64,000 bases of DNA from Akebia trifoliata (Eukaryota; Streptophyta; Magnoliopsida; Ranunculales; Lardizabalaceae), in assembly GCA_017979445.1 (NCBI GenBank), contig CM030716.1, positions 15,705,443 to 15,769,442 on the forward strand, read 5' to 3'. The translations under genes and the position numbers were made by a program. The notes beneath the pieces are model-generated. The model saw only the letters and a list, made by a program, of their open reading frames with translations, made no database searches and had not been told where the DNA came from. Every line of letters begins with the position of its first letter. Position 1 is the stretch's first letter. Below are positions 12,000-23,935 of this stretch, one piece after another.

Positions 12000-13367
12000 G
12001 GTATGATGACTTTTTTTTATTATCAATGAGCTTTTGGATGGCATGATTGAGAAAGATGCATTAGTCAGTATGATGACTAGGATTTTGATGAAATTTGCAA
12101 AAGACGTTATGGTTATTTGAAGCTGGTAGGGGGTTTGATAGAGGTCGAGGTTGGAAAGGGGTGGGAAACTCTTTTTCGAATAGTTTTTTAATGACTATGG
12201 TGAGGGTCATCCCTAGATTTGTAAACTGTCGAGGGGGACTCTACACGAATTTACCTGATTATTGGTTCGAGCTGGGGGTTGAACTGAGGTGGTGGAAGTG
12301 TTGGCTATATAGGCATGGTTGACATTGGGTTTGGAATTACTGAAGGGTTTTTTGACTTTGTGGTCCGAAGAGTTGGAAAGGATCCCAGAGGCAAAAGCAT
12401 CTTCAAGTTGGTTTCCAGCTTATAACATGGATTCGAATGTGGGGAGATACTAGACGACTAAATGCTGAGCATACCCTTGCGAGAGGTTTTTCAATATGAT
12501 CGTTACTTGTTCCTTTTCTGATAGTCTATCCCATATCTGCGCAGCTTTAGCCCTCCAACGACTAATGAAATCAGTAAATGTTTCCCCATTCTTTTACTTA
12601 GTGGATTCTAAATCCATTCGAGAAGTTTTTATCTCGGTGCTGTACTGGTACTAGAACATCTTTGAAATATTTTCCTATGTCCCTATTACAGTTGGATCTT
12701 GGGACATTAACCATCGTAGAGCTGATCCTGATAGAGTACGTTTGAATAACAATGTCATATGTTCGTCACTGAGGCCCATTGTGCGTATGTTAGTGACATA
12801 TACTTTGACATGCATTTTTACACAGCCTATTCCATTGAATTTTTTCATTTTTGGAATTACAAACTTCTCGGGCAGACGGATCTTAGAGATTTGATTCAAA
12901 GTCTCTATCCCTGCTGCGATTTCATGAATCCCTTTTATGTTCTTCACGGCTGTTTCCAATTCAGTCATTCTGTTGGCTAACATAGGATTCTCCTTAAAGT
13001 ACTCTTCATTTTCGTCAAGCTCATAAACCTCATCCAGATTCTTAGTCGTACTACCTTCTGGTCCCTTTCCCTTTTGATGGTCAGGTTGGTATCTTGTTAA
13101 CTCAGAGATCTGTTCTAGCACTTCTAGTTTGCTCTTTATGCTGTTCATATCCATTGCAAAGACCGTCAAGATATTATGAATTTTCGCGAGTTCAGATTCA
13201 AAAGTCATCTTTAAGGGTTCGCTTGGTGTTGACGTTCTTCCCAAATAACCTGACTCTCGACTCCAACTAGGTGGCGGATGCTTAAGTTTAGGCACAATAG
13301 TATCGTGAAACCCCATCAAAGGTGCATTACGAATTGGTGGTAGGTAAATGATCCCTTTTGAAAGCAT
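12000..13367 (-). pseudogene. Element A gag
   Basis: Capsid/nucleocapsid protein that packages element RNA. The first 230 codons (12675-13367) are open: a basic, Pro-rich N-terminus, an acidic coiled region (MNSIKSKLEVLEQISEL), then the capsid block with PEKFVIPKMKKFNGIGC and LFKRTLSGSALRWLMSQDP. The reading continues with stops through a retrotransposon-gag segment (FTDFISRWRAKAA) to a CHHC-type knuckle (CKFHQNPSHHTD, then CIFLNHAIQKLID) near 12040-12110, in which a stop now falls. The start at 13367 is the first Met of the long frame, and I cannot prove it. Confidence 0.75.
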
Positions 13368-13539
13368 TTGCTTTTATTATTATAATTGATGAGTTGTGCT
13401 GGTCGAGCTTATGTTTAATGAGGTGATTTATTATTAATTAGGACCTTATTGAAAGAGACAAATGCGAACACAAAAGAAATGAGGAGATTCTCCTCTTAAA
13501 GTCAAAAAAATGACTCGATCTAGGATCCTACATGTTCTT

Positions 13540-14400
13540 CTATTCCTCTCTTCTACTTCTTGAATGCTTGTTGATCTTTCGATTCAGTAAGCATCTGATG
13601 GTCCCAAGTGCTAGTTGTGTTCCATCAAGTGCACAGCCAGCTCCTTCATAGGATGTCGATTCCTCAAGAGCATTGGGATCCATGAAGGGAATCCTATTTG
13701 TCTTGGTATCATCTTTGGGCAATAAAAAAATGTATTCAGCAGACCAGAGAGTATTACATGATCAAACCCTTTTGAAGCAAGTACGATGCCTTCATCCATT
13801 CTTGATCCCAATCTATCCTAATTTACATCTTGTGTAGTCAAATTTGAGAGCCAGTCTCTCTAGTCTTCCATGGATGCAAAGTCCACCAATGTTTCTTTTC
13901 TTACGAATTTTTCCCATTTACTTTCCTTGATTTGCGAGAATTCTACGATGCGAAGTCAGATACATAACCATATACAAAGTAAATGTGGACTTCCTCAAAA
14001 TCCTACCCATTCTGGTGCATTCTCATTTGATAATCCCTCAAAATTCTCGACGAGTATGTGGGGACTGGGTTGACCTTATTTTTAAGTTGTCCGACAATAT
14101 CTGCGAAGAAGCTTGGCAACTGATGACTTATCCTAAATAAAACCAGAAAATATTTGATAGTATTCCCAGACATAAAGTAAAATCTTTAGCCTTCCTGTGA
14201 GGTTTCGGAGCGAACTCCCTAGGATTTTTGTGTTCAGGAGTTCGGTGTACTTCTAGAAGTCTTCGCATGTTCAGTAAATCGTGATCTGTGAATCTTCTTA
14301 CTTTTTTAGGCTTAACTCCTGATCCTTTTGAGAGTTCTTTTGTAAATTTGGATTTCAATGGAAGACGAATCATTTGACCAAATGTGCTTATCCCCATAAT
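13540..14400 (-). pseudogene. Element A ORF1 remnant
   Basis: Ogre-type elements carry an ORF of unknown function between the 5' LTR and gag. Here the minus strand upstream of gag keeps scraps: at 14128-14397 the DFTLCLGILSN segment parallels YRLCLGILAQYM in element C's better ORF1. At 13540-13811 there are overlapping open pieces in two frames. Several frameshifts separate them. The assignment rests on position and that short match; function unknown. Confidence 0.5.
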
Positions 14401-15588
14401 ATTGTAATAATCTTCATGAGTTGGACAAATTGTGAGTGAACCAAAATGGAATACGTGGTAGTTCGGATCCTAGAAATTGACCGCGGCACATAAAAGGTTT
14501 CAATTGATAGTCACTGACTTGAGGGAGAATACGCTTTAAAGTCCATATGCACCAAAATTGTACTTCTCAACAATGGTGAATGCGTCTAAGGCTCGATCCA
14601 TCAACAATCATACGTTATCATGAGCCATCTAACCAAAAGAAACTAACTCCTATTACTGACACATTAAAAACAAGCCACATCTATATTTTTGTATGATCTT
14701 TAATGTGATTCAACTATTTTGATTTACAGAAAGGTCCGATCCATTGACTAGGATTAGTTAGAAAAAGAAGTTCAGTTATCACATTTGGAATGATTCTACC
14801 TAATGGATCCAAAAAATGATATATCACCTTATCAGACATTTTATTGAACCAATTAACTCGATCGGCTTGTATATTGATCTGAAAGATCAACTTACCAATC
14901 GGGTTAATGGGTTGGAAAGTGATTGGTCAACACTACTTTTCAATTACATTTATTGGGTTGGACCGATGTTGTGAGTTCTATTTGAGTGGTATGGATCGGT
15001 CCACCCACTTAACTTTTAGTTTGATTAAAGAAAGGCAATCCGGGAGCACTTATGGTCGATTTGAGTTGTGGCCTAATAGGACTGCACCTAAGTTCTAGGC
15101 TTACTATATGATTGAGGTTAGGATAGGACAAAGCTTATGTCACTTCAAATCAAAACACCGATATATTATCTGAGTTTTACTTGGTCAAGCAGTACGTGGT
15201 GTTTTAGTTTGATATACCCAAAGGTATTGTACTGAAGTTGTAACGTTCACGGGCGTCCACCGTGTCCCGAAGGACCAAGTTAGCTTAGATCCGGCTACTG
15301 GATTTAAAAGGACATGACATGATGCAAATATGAGTATACATGCTCATGAGTGTTTGCAAAGGGACAAAGTGTGCTTGGAGCCTTTTCGTGAATATCCATC
15401 CAGATTAAATACATCCAATCATCAAACAAATCAACAGATATAAATAATTGAATATATCTAATCACATGCCAATGAAAGAAAGGACAAAATCTAGCCTAAT
15501 CTAAGAGTCTCATTAGGTCAACTGGGTTGACTCGAGGAAAAAGTCAACCTAAGGATAGTCTTGGATTGGGTCAGTTTGACCCTAAAGG
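14401..15588 (-). other. Element A 5' untranslated region
   Basis: About 1.2 kb between ORF1 and the PBS with no supported coding sequence. The stretch 15150-15350 (TTTGATATACCCAAAGGTA and what follows) is related to a tandemly repeated unit in element B's 5' region (28065-28400). The stretch around 15045-15110 matches B near 27660-27730. So A and B share leader blocks although their LTRs differ. Confidence 0.5.
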
Positions 15589-15606
15589 TCCCCAATGGAG
15601 TCACCA
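15589..15606 (-). other. Primer binding site of element A
   Basis: The minus strand reads TGGTGACTCCATTGGGGA one base inside the 5' LTR. This is close to the TGGCGACTCC-type site, complementary to a tRNA-Arg 3' end, reported for Ogre/Tat elements. It fixes both the orientation and the LTR border. Confidence 0.85.
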
Positions 15607-15607
15607 T

Positions 15608-18600
15608 TAAAATCGCCTCAACCCCCACAGCCATCCGCTAAAATAGCGGATACGGGTCCAATTATGTATCTCGAAGATTTTTAAGGAATAAAGAGTAGCC
15701 ACCTAGTTTAGGTCTAGGAACCATAGATAACTCTAAAATGAATCGGGTTGATCCATGATTAATGGGTAAGGGGTCAGATTATGGGTTTCGAAAGGTGTTA
15801 GGAATCAAACCCGCCTGATCAAGATGATCAGTTACTACTTCAATCCAAAAATATCCTACGGTCAACATTCAAACACTAAAGGTCAAATTAAGGTCCAATC
15901 ATCATCAAATTGCATCAAATTTACTAAACAAATCTTATGGTTAAAATAATTACATTGTTTCTTTAGTGTAGCATAATGGAAACCCACAATTTAATAAGGC
16001 TTACATAGTACTAAAAATTAATGGATTGATTCAGTCACATTTCAGAAGAGTATGAAACTGATTTAATGTCATGTATACAAAAATTAGAGAGTCAACTCAC
16101 ATGCCCCAAATTCGGAGGAAAATTCAATTTTAAATTTTCAATGTACACAAAATCAGTGAATCAACTCGACTATTTTGATTGAAGAAATTTTAATTTTTTT
16201 TAAATTATCATGTGCATCAAAATTAGTGAATTAACCCATGCATTTTAAATCAACGAAATTTGATTTTTTTTTTTTGTCGTCACATATACCAAAAATCAAT
16301 GAGTTGACTCACAATTTATTAATCAAAAAAATCTTGATTTTTTTTAGAATCATCACGTGTATCAAATCGGTGAGTTAACCCACATGTCCAATTTTAAAAA
16401 AATCAATTCAAATTTCTAATGTCCCCAAAATCAGTGAGTCGACTCACAATTTATTAATCAAAAGAATCTTGATTTTTTTTGGAATCGCCACGGGTATTAA
16501 ATCGATGATTTAACCCAAATACCAAATTTATAAATAAATAAAAAAATCAATTCAAATTTCCAATGTCCCCAAAATTAGTGAGTCGACTCACAATTTTGTT
16601 CAAGAAAATTTTGATTTTCCAAAATCACCACGTGAGCCAAACTTAATGAATTAGCCCATACATTCGCAAAATCAACGAATTGATCCATTAATGTTACAAA
16701 ATGAAGAAATTAATCCGATAATATCAATTGGTTGATCCATTAATATTTCAAAAACTTTAAAAATTGCCATTAGTGCCACGTACACCTCAAAAATCGATGA
16801 ATCCATATGGATGCATACAAAAATGAAATTAAGAATAAAATAAAAATAAAATAAAATAAACAAAATAGAGGCATTAAAAAAATATATTCCCTTAACCTAT
16901 CAATATGTAAAAGAAATAATATATATATCTATATATATATATATATATATTCTCCTACTCTATGGATACGTAGAAACAAACGAAAAATCATGGAAACACA
17001 TCTTAAAAAAAATGTTTTAACCACACCAATATGCTAAAACAAATAAACAATAAAACATAACAACAATATGCAAAGGGAGCAAATCTCTTCTACTCTTATC
17101 GGCATGCAAAAATAAAATAAAATAAAAAAAATAAAAAATAAAAATGAAAATTCTTCTATGCCCATCAATATGCCATAGTATATATGAGAACATAAAGTAC
17201 AAAAAAAAAATTCTCCTCATTCTACAGATACATCAAAAGAACACATGCCATGAAAAATAAGGATGAAGCAAGAACGGAAATAAAAAAATGAATCAAAATA
17301 AATTACCTATTGATCGAAGAACGACAAGTCGATTCCCTCAGGTATGACCTAAAGACCTATGAATACTCATTGTTGTGGGGACATGAGAGACAAGGGCAGA
17401 GAGAGGGGCCTTCCTATATGCGCAGTAATAGTGTTGCACCGATGACTTGAAAATATTGGCTGAGAAAAGTGTGACTGTGTCAGGATGATGAATTGAAGAG
17501 GATTGCATGGTATAAAGGACGTGATAAAGAGAAAAGACTGAGGAGGGCTATTGCAGCAATGAATGTTGCAGAAATGAAGAAGAAAATGAGAGCTTAGGAG
17601 AAGGCGTGAGTGAAGATGAAGGCTAAGAGGGGCGTTCGACAGCAAGGAGATTGTTTGGAGAGGTGCAATGGGAGTTGAGGACATTGTCGACTTTACGGAG
17701 AGCAAAAAGGAGGTAGAGAGAGATGTGGTGTAGCTGTTGTAATGGAGTGAGGGAAATCAGGTTTTTTTTTTAATGGAAGGCAGCAGCCATAAACAAAATG
17801 TCCCTATTTTTTTTTATAAGTTGCTGGTTTTTCTTTTTTTATGAAGAGAGAGGGCCGTTGGGACTTTAATGAAGGTTGACTTTAATAGTGAAAAGAAGAA
17901 GAGTTGGGATCTTAATAGAGGTGAGATGGGGGGGACTTAATTTATTGATGAAGAGAAGGAGAGTTGCAGGTTTTTTTTGTGAAAAAAAATCTTTTTTTTT
18001 TAATGTCAGCCAAGCCAAAAAACTTCTCTCCATAATGGTTCCTTCTCCCTCCTTTTTTGGTGGTTCTCTCAACTAAAAACGTGATAGAGGGAAATAGAGG
18101 AGAAATGGGAGGAGTTATGGGAGAGAATGGGGTCAACTTTGTTGGGAAAGAAGCCAACTAGTGAAGAGAGGAGTTAAGGAAAAAATAACGTGGGTGTGCC
18201 CATGTTTTTATTTTATTTATTATTTTCTCTTTTTTTTTTTTTTTTTTTGAAGAATAGAGGTAGGGGGGATCCCACGTTACTCGTACTACGGTAGCCTACC
18301 ATTGTTGAGTTATAATTGGTTGACAAATTTGGTTTTGGGTTTTGAATTTTGATTTGAATTTTAATCCGATTTTAAATTGAATTTCGATTGGATTTTGTCG
18401 ATATTAATTTAATATTTAAGTTTGATGTTTTAGATTAAATTTGAATTTGGATTTGATTGTAAATTTCGAATTTCGATTTAATTTTAATTTTAATTGGTTG
18501 TTGGTCGATTTGATTTTATTTTTGATTTGTTGATCGATTCGATTTAATTTTACTTTTTTAATTGGTTGAATGATTATTAACTTGATTTTCAATTTGATTT

Positions 18601-19532
18601 TGATTTTGTATTTTAATTGGTTTCTTGATTTTTAACTTAAACTTAATTTTTATTTTTTATTTTAATTAAAATTTAATTTGATTTTCGATTTTAAATTTAT
18701 GTTAAATTTTGAATTTTAATTTGATCTTGGTTAAATTTTAGTTTAATTTTCAATTTGAATTTTATTTTGATGTTTGATTTAAATTTGATTTGAATTTTAA
18801 AATGATTTCTTAGTTAAATTTTTTATTTGAATTTTATTTTTCTAGGGATCAGGGTCTCTATTTTAGAATTGGATATTGAGAGATATTTTTGTCATTTTTA
18901 TGAATTTTTTAAAATTTCTCTGTTTTCATCGATTTGGGTCCCGTTAGACTCGAAATGACATTTTGAGTGCAATGTACTTTCATGATTTTTCAAGGGTCCA
19001 AAATTTATGAGGGGCATTTTCATCATTTTGGTGATTTTTTACAGATTTTTTTTTTAATTTCTCTGTTTTTATCGATTTTAGTCCTGTTAGACTAGAAATC
19101 ACATTCTGAGTGCAATGGAAATACTTTCAAGATTTTTCAGAGATCCAAAATTTATTAAGGGTATTTTTATCATTTTTGTGATTTTTACAGATTTTTACAG
19201 ATTTTAGTATAAGGTTTCTTTCAGTCTCTGTGTGGTTATTTCTAAGTTTCAAAGTCATATTTTTCTAGTGTAGCGAAGTCTCTAAGTTGTCTAACTGTGT
19301 AGCGAACCTATGCGCATGTGCTTGCTAAGTTGGACGTAAGATGTAGCGATCCTAAGCGTGCATAAACTTCTATATCGAGTCGTGACGTGTAGGGGGATGA
19401 AAAAATATTAGAAATCAAAATAATCAAGCAGTATTCACAGGCCTTCGAGTTCTTTATATTCATCATTAGGAATCCATAACAATCGGGTGACGAATTGTCG
19501 AATTAGGCAAATACAAAAATGACGTATCTACA
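15608..19532 (-). repeat. Element A 5' LTR
   Basis: Homologous end to end to 417-4282. The right border is ...TATCTACA at 19532, followed by the GTGGG target duplication. Its left border (TAAAATCGC at 15608) aligns with TGAAATCGC at 417, so the terminal CA of the 5' LTR has mutated. The interior is AT-rich with a (TA)n run near 16919-16950. Promoter elements were not resolved. Confidence 0.85.
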
Positions 19533-20189
19533 GTGGGTAGTGGTTTGTGGGTTAAGGTTATGGGTTGGATGTAAATTGGGTATGGATAAGGGTTTGTGGG
19601 CTTTTTAATGTGTTAAGCTTGGGTTATGAAAGATTGTGGGTTATTTGGGATTGGGTAGAGTTTGTTTTAGGAATGGGTTTTTGAGGGGGGTAGGTTTTAA
19701 GGTTTGCGTGATATGGGATTGAATTTAGGTTTGGGGGGTAAGGTGAGAAATGCATTTTGTGAGTGTTGAGGGTTCGTGGACTTTAGGTGGACTTAGGATA
19801 ATTTGATTCGGGAGCAAAGCGATGAAGGTTGTGGAGAGTAGTGGGTATCCCAAGTCTCATTTTGCATTTATTTATTTTTTTAGGAATTTTAGGGATCATC
19901 GGATTGATCAAATGCCACGTGTAGCCAAATTGGGCTTTTTAGGCCCGTTGGCGAATTTTATTGAAAATCGGGTATTATTTTATTTGGGAAAAAAGCGGTG
20001 AAGGTGGGGGTAGGACAATTCTTCTTGGTAGGCCTACTAGGCCCTTAGGGGGTCTTAGGATCCTCTAAATCGATCAAAAAGTCGCATTTCATTGATTCGG
20101 GCCTTTGAGGCCCGTTGGCAAATTTGGTTAAAAAATCGATATTTTTGGACCCTTTTGAATAAGGGCCTGTTCAAATTAGGGTGTCTACA
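19533..20189 (-). repeat. Host element H, 3' LTR, second part
   Basis: Continues the LTR interrupted by A and ends in GTGTCTACA at 20189, the LTR terminus type seen in every element here. The first five bases are the right target duplication of A. Two degenerate internal copies around AGGCCCGTTGGC occur near 19950 and 20110. The counterpart of this piece in H's 5' LTR is not in the window, because element C and the gap interrupt that copy. Confidence 0.7.
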
Positions 20190-20203
20190 GTTGCCCTTCT
20201 TTG
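20190..20203 (-). other. Polypurine tract of host element H
   Basis: The minus strand reads CAAAGAAGGGCAAC directly before TGTAGACACC, the 3' LTR start. This shows H is also minus-strand and that 20189 is its inner LTR border. Confidence 0.65.
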
Positions 20204-20489
20204 TAGGAATTACGTGTAAAAAACTGTAAAGAATAGACTAAACCCCTATTTGTACAGGCCAGAAAAATTCTACAAAAACATGACCTTAAATTATGGATTG
20301 TATTGATGACTCTCATAGAAAATGACTACTCAAGCACGGGGTCTGACAGAGTTTTGCTTTATTGATTCCTTGATCTCAATGGTCCGGAGCTCCTGTGAGA
20401 TTTCAGATTTGATGAGTTTTTAAAATTCGGATGTTTTTTTTGTCATGTTTTGACAAATCAGAGTTGAGTGCAACTCGAAAAGATTTTTT

Positions 20490-20690
20490 GAAGTTCTATT
20501 TGATTTTTTATTTGATTTTTTTGATTTTTTTGATTTTTTTGATTTTGTTTGATTTTTTTTTATTTATTTTTTATTTTTTGATTTTTTGATTTTTTGATTT
20601 TTTTGACTTTTGACTTTTTTGACTTTTTTGATTTTATTTATTTCTTTTTTAAATTCTTTTGATTTTTTTTATTTTTTTTTAAAAGGTTCA
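20490..20690. repeat. GATTTTTT-type simple repeat in H
   Basis: Low-complexity tract of T runs separated by GA, with units such as TTTGATTTTT. It lies between H's 3' LTR and its antisense ORF. No coding sequence is present. Confidence 0.85.
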
Positions 20691-20699
20691 ATCGGGTTT

Positions 20700-20889
20700 G
20701 AACAAGCTGGTGTGCACACTATCCTTGCTTAAGGTCCCATTGCAATGGAGTTTGATCGAGGTTATGTTAAGGTGTTGAGTTCCCGAGCTCAACTTCTTTC
20801 GATTTGGAGAGAACAAAATGACACCCACCATTGAGGAGTTTGAAGTATTTTTAGGTCTCGAGATGTCGGGTATGATTGTTGTTTCGTTT
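20700..20889 (+). pseudogene. Host H antisense ORF (aORF), N-terminal part
   Basis: Plus-strand frame opposite to H's pol genes, downstream of integrase in element sense. It encodes an FFRFGENKMTPTIEEFEVFL segment after VPLQWSLIEVML and a TGA stop where a Trp codon seems likely. The FxFG...TPTIEEF pattern is typical of the plant-mobile-domain/DUF7745-like proteins found as extra ORFs in Tat elements; function unknown. The frame is interrupted at GMIVVSF by element B and resumes at 32716. Such antisense ORFs between integrase and the 3' LTR have been described for Tat elements. Confidence 0.65.
20885..20889. repeat. Target-site duplication of element B, left copy
   Basis: CGTTT directly before B's low-coordinate LTR, identical to CGTTT at 32711-32715 directly after its other LTR. 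Removing B and one copy restores a continuous reading frame of H's antisense ORF. Confidence 0.9.
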
Positions 20890-22599
20890 TGAAAGCGCTC
20901 TCGATCCGCATAGTGCGCGGATCCACTTTTAACCTTTGAGGTTTGGGAGTCGCCACCTAGTTATTACGGTCTAGGAACTGAATATAGACTCGAAACGAAT
21001 AAATCAACTAATCTACTACAAAAAATATGGGTCCGGAGATCACGTTACGGGGTTGGAAAGTGTTAGGCACCAATTCTGCCCGGCCAATGCCGATCTCTAC
21101 TTATCCCAAATAAGACTACATTGGTAACAAATAAAAAATAAAAGAATTTTACCTTCAAACGCAACGATTATATTCCCTCAGATCTGATAAAATCGCTCCT
21201 TGTACAGTACTCCTCGCTTTGTTCTGTCTCCGGATCTGATTTCTGATCTCTGAGGCAAGGTATCTCTTTCTTAGATCTGGATTCTTCGGATTTGTTTACG
21301 AATTTTTGTGTATTTTTGAAAGGCTTCTAAATATTTTTCAAGCTAAAATCGAAGTATGGGTGTTAGGTAAGGAGTTGGGACTTCAAAATTAGGGTTTATG
21401 GGAGGCTAGGGAAGCTTTTTGACATACTTCTCTTAGGGTTTATTATTTGATACGAAAATAGGGTGTGGAGGCTCCTATTTATAAACTTTTTTAAGTGCCT
21501 TTTAAGATAGAGTTAAGGTTTAATTATAATTCTTTTAGAAAGAATTATTGTTTAATTATAATTCTCTTAGAAAGAGTTATTATTTAATTAAAATTCTATT
21601 AAATAGAGTTATTATTTAGTTAGAATTATATTAAATAGAGTTATTATTTAAATAGGATAGCTTAGAATTATTATTTAATTAGAACTCTATTAGGATTTTG
21701 ACTTTTAGTCTCATTTGATTGACTTTAAGATTTTGACTTTAGTCTTACTTGGTTGACTTTTAATATCTTGACTTTAGTCTTACTTGAGTGACTTTAAGAT
21801 CTTGACTTTAGTCTTACTTGATTGACTTTAAGATTGACTTTAGTATTACTTGATTGAATTTAATTTTTTGGAGAACCCCCTTTATTATATCTTTAATTCT
21901 TTGGGCCCCCAGTGGAGGGGTCCTTGAATAAATATCTTGGCAACCATCAACAATTTTTCCTGAGAGCCTGATTAATCAATTTTTTGGTCCAAAGTTTTAA
22001 ATAAATTTTATTAATGTTTCACTTTACATTATTTAATATTTTATTTATTAATTTAGAAAATTTTAATTATTAAAATTGTAAAATTATCGTTTTGCCCTCG
22101 GAAAGGATTTTTTTATTTTAAGTCATTTTTCAATGTTCCAGGATATTTTGGAATCGATTTTTCCTAAGGAATTCAATGGGAATGTTGGTTTCTATGAGGG
22201 GTATTTTCGTAATTTTATCAAATTTTGTAAAAATTGATGAAATGATTTAATTGGTTTTGATTTGTTGTTTTATGTGTTTGAAAGGATTTTCTTAAGTGTA
22301 ATGTAGGCTCTAGGGATGTTTTATGGTTAGGGGTATTTTGGTAATTTGATTATTTTTTAGTGATTTTTATCGTGAAGCTTCTTTTTATTTGTAAAATGAT
22401 GATTGTTATGTTTCCGGGATCATATTTTCCTAGGGTAGCGTGGTTTCTATAGTTTTGTCAGTTCGAGTTACCTCATCTGGATTTCTGAAATATATCTAAT
22501 AACAAATAAAGCATTGGAATAGTCATCCATCATTGGGAATCGTTGCTATCGGGTTGACGAGTTGATTAATCAAGGGAATGCAAAAATGGGATGTCTACA
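20890..22599 (-). repeat. Element B 3' LTR
   Basis: Starts TGAAAGCGC and ends GGGATGTCTACA on the plus strand. It aligns throughout with 30998-32710. It contains a run of degenerate repeats of GACTTTAGTCTTACTTG at about 21710-21850 and repeated ATTTAATTA stretches at 21500-21660. No coding sequence. Confidence 0.92.
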
Positions 22600-22617
22600 A
22601 ATGCCCCTCTTTGGCAG
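22600..22617 (-). other. Polypurine tract of element B
   Basis: The minus strand reads TGCCAAAGAGGGGCATTT immediately before the 3' LTR, nearly identical to the tracts of A and C. Confidence 0.75.
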
Positions 22618-22859
22618 AGGGTTGAAGCAAACTAGATAGCAAATTTATTTTGGTAGATAGTGTGATATCTGAATGCCAAAGCTAGTGACAGTTCATTTTC
22701 TAGCCTGATTTAGCAATTCGTCGAGGCATTCGAATCCTTGAGGGTAAACCTCTCCCCGAATTAAAAAAATGTCAGATCCTTGAGCGCGAGCTCTCACTGG
22801 CGGTGTCAGATCCTTGAATTTTAAAGAATTCTCCCTAACTAAAAAGTGCAAGTGTGAGT

Positions 22860-23935
22860 GTACTTGAAATCTGAGATAAATCTCAAAAGATCTGAGCAAA
22901 ATTCGAATAAAACTGAGTAAAATCTGAGCAAAACATAAAATCTAGGAAAACCTGAGAAAAATTTTGACTTTAAACAAAACTTGAAAACAAATTTGAGGTT
23001 CGAGAAAAATCTGAGCAAAAGTTGAGAAAAAGTTGAATGTTATATTCTACCTACCTTGGGTGAAAGAGTAATGAACTTATTTTTTTGGGAGTTCTACTCT
23101 ACTTGCTCGAGGTGAAAGAGTAATGAACTAATTTTTTTGGGAAGTTCTACTTTACCTACTCAGAGTGAAAAAGTAATAAACTAATTTTTGGGAGTCCTAC
23201 TATACCTGCCCAGGGTGAAAGAGTAATGAACTATTTTTTTTTTTTTTGCGAAGTTCTACTCTACCTACTCGAAGTGAAAGAGTAATGAACTAAACTTTTT
23301 GGGAAGTTCTACTCTACCTACTCGAGGTGAAAAAGTAATGAACTAATTTTTTTTGCGAAGTTATATTCTACCTACTCGGAGTGAAAGAGTAATGAACTAA
23401 ACTTTTTGAGAAGTTCTACTCTACTTGCTCGGGGTGAAAGAGTAATAAACTAATTTTTTTTTGGGAAGTTCTACTCTACCTGCCTAGGGTGAAAGAGTAA
23501 TGAACTAATTTTTTGGGAAGTTCTATTCTACCTACTCGGAGTAAAAAAGTAATGAACTAATTTTTTTGGGAGTCCTACTCTACCTGCTCAGGGTGAAAGA
23601 GTAATGAACTAATTTTTTTAGGAAGTTCTATTCTACCTACTCGAAGTGAAAGAGTAATAAACTAAGTTGTTTTTGGGAGTTCTACTCTACCTACTCGGAG
23701 TGAAAGAGTAATCAACTAATTTTTTTTGGGAGTCCTACTATACATACTCAAGGTGAAAGAGTAATGAACCATTTGAGTAAAATCTGAGCAAAATCGGTGG
23801 TATCTGACTGAGCATAATCCGAGAAAGCCCTCGGTGGCAACTGGCTGAGCATAATCCAAGAAAATCCTTTGGCAACATCTGAGCAAAATCCAAGATAACC
23901 CTTGGCAACATCTGAGTAAAACTGGCAGAGGAATG
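22860..23935. repeat. 58-bp array nested in a 33-bp array remnant, element B
   Basis: At 23036-23765 about 13 units of 56-60 bp repeat the pattern CTACTCGGAGTGAAAGAGTAA then a T run and GGGAAGTTCTACTCTAC. On both sides (22860-23030 and 23780-23935) lie degenerate units of the TCTGAGCAAAATC family that forms the whole array in elements A and C. So a new monomer expanded inside an older array. The GAATGAATGA-like stretch after 23935 is short-period sequence. Confidence 0.85.

Larger units (their letters stand above)
417..19532 (-). mobile_element. Element A: Ogre-like Tat-lineage Ty3-gypsy retrotransposon
   Basis: Two directly repeated LTRs of about 3.9 kb (417-4282 and 15608-19532) enclose an 11.3-kb interior. 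Read on the minus strand the order is 5' LTR, PBS, ORF1, gag, protease, RT, RNase H, archaeal-type RNase H, integrase, tandem-repeat region, polypurine tract, 3' LTR. An extra ORF upstream of gag, very long LTRs and a tRNA-Arg-type PBS are known Ogre/Tat traits. The LTRs differ at roughly one base in ten in the few hundred bases I compared by eye, and every reading frame is broken, so this is an old, inactive copy. It lies inside an LTR of element H. Confidence 0.85.
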
